Shown: in pieces, positions 27,846 through 29,420 of the stretch
Numbering within the stretch: position 1 is the stretch's first letter
Layout: the number at the start of each line of letters is the position of its first letter
DNA from: a virus
IMG/VR virus record: IMGVR_UViG_3300050821_004633
Span: 1 to 29,420 of that record
Strand: one strand, 5' to 3'
DNA length: 29,420 nucleotides
The notes under the pieces: generated by a model
Database searches by the model: none
What the model saw: only the letters and a program-made list of their open reading frames with translations
What the model was told of the DNA's origin: nothing
Made by a program: the position numbers and the translations under genes

Positions 27846-29290
27846 AGCGGTTCCAGCCGGACATCCTCGGTGCGGAATCCGGGCCCGCGGCCCGACGCGG
27901 GCAGCACGGTCACCCGCAAGCACGAGGACACCAGTGCGCGGCTCACCGGCAGCGGGAGCGCCCTGAACTCCTCCAGGGTGATGCCGCGGTAGTCGGCGAG
28001 CAGCCGCGAGCCCTCGTTCGCCGCCTCCAGCCCGCGCAGCTCGGTGATGCGCGCGTCGATCGAATCCAGTCGCCTCATCAGCAGCCGCGTGCGCCCCGCG
28101 CTGCCCCGGTAGTCGGCCAGCGCCGCCTCGACGTCGGCGCGCTCACCGGCCAGCGCCGTCCACTCCGGCATGAAGTCCGCGGCGGGCACGCGCGCCTGCG
28201 GGTTGAGCGGGCTGTTCAGCCGGGCGACAGTGTGCACCGACACCCAGGCGTCCAGGTGCGCGGCGTTGCGGTACACCTTCCCGCAGCCGCCCCTGTCCCG
28301 CTTGGAGCAGGCGTAGACGACCGTCTTGTACGACCGGCCCTTGGCCCGGTCGCCGCTGGTGATGTGAGCGATCCGCATCGGCCGGCCGCACCGGCCGCAG
28401 CAGGCGATGCCGGACAGCAGCCAGCGCGCCGGGTGCGTGCCGCGCGGGAAGGCGCCGGCGCGCCTGTCGACGGCCATGCGGGCCCGCTCCCATGTCTCGC
28501 GGTCCAGCACCGGCTCCCAGGCTGCCTTCGTCTCGCCGTCCGGCATCAGCCCGGCGTAGCGCGGGTTGCGCAGTATCCGCTTCAAGGTGCTGCGATCAAG
28601 AGGCTTGGCCGCCGGGCTGGCCCATCCCCGGGCGGCCAGGTCCGTCACGATCGCCCCGGCGGACTCCCCGGCGATTGTCCGCCGCGCCATCTCGCGCACG
28701 ATGTCAGCCTCGGTAACCTCCCGGCGGCCCGCGACCTCGCACCGGTCGGCGGCCAGGTGCGTCACCCCGTCGCTGGCGAACCCGAACCGCCTGCCGCCCG
28801 GGCCGCCCGCCATCACCTTCCCGTCCCGGCGCCACCGGTCGAAGCGGGCTTTCTGGCGCCGGGAGATGTTCGCGGACTCGCGGCGCGCCATGGCCGCTTC
28901 GATGGACAGCACGAACTGGTCCTCAGCCGAGTCGAGGTCGCGCTCGCCGGTCGGGCTGGCCAGGCGGATGCCCTTGCCGCGGGCGAGGTTGAGCAGCATT
29001 TCCAGGTCCCACGGCTGCCTGATCAGCCGGTCACCGTGGTAGACGACGATCGCGCGGACGTGCCCGGCCTCGACGTCGGCGAGCATCCGTTCCCACTCCG
29101 GGCGGTGGCGGTCATGGTGCCACGCGGACTTGTTGTTGTCGCTGTAGACGTCGAACACGTCCCATTCGCGGCCCTCGCACAGCTGGCGGCAGATGCGCGC
29201 CTGGTCGTCAACCTTGGTCGTGTCGCCGTCGCGGGCGAGGGAAAGTCGGCAGTAGATGGCGGCCGGAAGCCGCCGGGCTACGGTTGTCAC
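27842..29290 (-). CDS. int: large serine recombinase (phage integrase)
   Basis: This 482-residue enzyme integrates and excises the phage. The N-terminal resolvase domain has Ser17 as nucleophile (AAIYCRLSLARDG), KVDDQARICRQLC, and VVYHGDRLIRQPWDLE with the catalytic arginine. Then come a recombinase domain (GGRRFGFASDG; RNPRYAGLMPDG) and a zinc ribbon (ACCGRCGRPM and ACSKRDRGGCGK). A coiled-coil region follows (ERADVEAALADYRG; RRLDSIDARITELRG). Size is usual for actinophage large serine integrases. The GTG start has no ribosome binding site but lies 8 bases from a -10 box, so a leaderless mRNA is likely. Confidence 0.93.
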   Translation of the reverse strand: MTTVARRLPAAIYCRLSLARDGDTTKVDDQARICRQLCEGREWDVFDVYSDNNKSAWHHDRHRPEWERMLADVEAGHVRAIVVYHGDRLIRQPWDLEMLLNLARGKGIRLASPTGERDLDSAEDQFVLSIEAAMARRESANISRRQKARFDRWRRDGKVMAGGPGGRRFGFASDGVTHLAADRCEVAGRREVTEADIVREMARRTIAGESAGAIVTDLAARGWASPAAKPLDRSTLKRILRNPRYAGLMPDGETKAAWEPVLDRETWERARMAVDRRAGAFPRGTHPARWLLSGIACCGRCGRPMRIAHITSGDRAKGRSYKTVVYACSKRDRGGCGKVYRNAAHLDAWVSVHTVARLNSPLNPQARVPAADFMPEWTALAGERADVEAALADYRGSAGRTRLLMRRLDSIDARITELRGLEAANEGSRLLADYRGITLEEFRALPLPVSRALVSSCLRVTVLPASGRGPGFRTEDVRLEPL

Positions 29291-29298
29291 GCGCCGAT

Positions 29299-29327
29299 GA
29301 TATATGTACCTTCGGTGAAGCGGACAA
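29299..29327 (-). promoter_or_regulatory. integrase promoter, leaderless
   Basis: Minus strand: -35 TTGTCC (29322-29327), 17-base spacer, -10 TATATC (29299-29304), and GTG 8 bases later. The spacer contains CCGAAGGT, the same core as in the switch operators and at almost the same distance from the -10 box. Confidence 0.55.
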
Positions 29328-29420
29328 GCCGGTCTCGAGCGCGAACACGTGCCCGGCGAGATCGGCGTAGCAGTCGCCGACCCGGTCGAACCCGGACTGC
29401 GAGCCGAGCACCGCGAACCA
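29310..29420 (-). pseudogene. probable host gene fragment at the attachment junction
   Basis: From the right edge inward the minus strand reads WFAVLGSQSGFDRVGDCYAD followed by LAGHVFALETGL, with almost every third base G or C. Coding bias is lost near the integrase promoter and the frame then drifts on to a stop inside the integrase gene (29208). This fits a host gene interrupted by integration. I do not recognise the protein. The exact junction cannot be placed without the other end; roughly 29300-29330. Confidence 0.5.

Noticed and set aside
29310-29420. Host gene on the plus strand at the right edge
   Set aside because: The open plus frame has much weaker third-position GC than the minus frame.
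1-29420. tRNA, rRNA, CRISPR array or insertion sequence
   Set aside because: No cloverleaf-like segment, regularly spaced repeat-spacer set or transposase was recognised; the repeats found are hairpins, operators and short tandem copies.

Overview
The window is a very GC-rich actinobacterial sequence carrying most of an integrated temperate siphophage. G/C dominates third codon positions, GTG and TTG starts are common, and neighbouring genes overlap by ATGA, GTGA or TTGA. The virion genes follow the HK97-type order (terminase, portal, S78-type prohead protease, major capsid, connectors, tail tube, chaperones, tape measure). The genus cannot be told from sequence alone; Streptomyces or another high-GC actinomycete fits. 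The left edge cuts the tape-measure gene, so minor tail and lysis genes and the other attachment site lie outside. The right edge passes the integrase into what looks like a truncated host reading frame.

Layout, right to left (almost everything is on the minus strand). 29.3-29.42 kb: putative host gene fragment and attachment junction. 27.8-29.3 kb: large serine integrase. 27.2-27.85 kb: plus-strand membrane-anchored exported protein, followed by the 3' remnant of a second copy. 26.05-27.0 kb: small membrane protein, then a divergent pair of HTH regulators around a switch region with exact inverted 17-bp operators and a near-consensus promoter that should give a leaderless mRNA. 20.2-26.1 kb: leftward early operon with small regulators, an orphan Spo11/topoisomerase VI-A-like TOPRIM protein, an out-of-frame gene carrying two large hairpins, an HTH protein, a lambda-exonuclease-type nuclease and a probable annealing protein. 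15.8-20.2 kb: replication module with zinc-ribbon proteins, a VRR-NUC nuclease, a putative sliding-clamp-like protein, a second PD-(D/E)XK nuclease and a primase-helicase. 15.6-15.85 kb: gene-free segment with a strong hairpin and two clusters of 11-bp-phased repeats. 13.7-15.6 kb: small proteins of unknown function. 0-13.7 kb: HNH endonuclease and the packaging, head and tail genes.

How it works together. The two HTH proteins probably form the lysis/lysogeny switch. The leftward promoter drives recombination and replication genes, and the late block follows the same strand after a hairpin terminator near 13.25 kb. The integrase promoter carries half of the same operator in its spacer, so the switch may also control integration. 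The tail chaperone pair has a textbook -1 slippery heptamer.

Most unusual features: the orphan Top6A-like protein with catalytic tyrosine and TOPRIM acids retained; the two paired hairpins inside the adjacent frameshifted gene; the phased repeat array beside the primase gene; the cysteine-rich tail on the prohead protease; and the duplicated gene end next to the integrase. No tRNA, rRNA, CRISPR array or insertion sequence was recognised.
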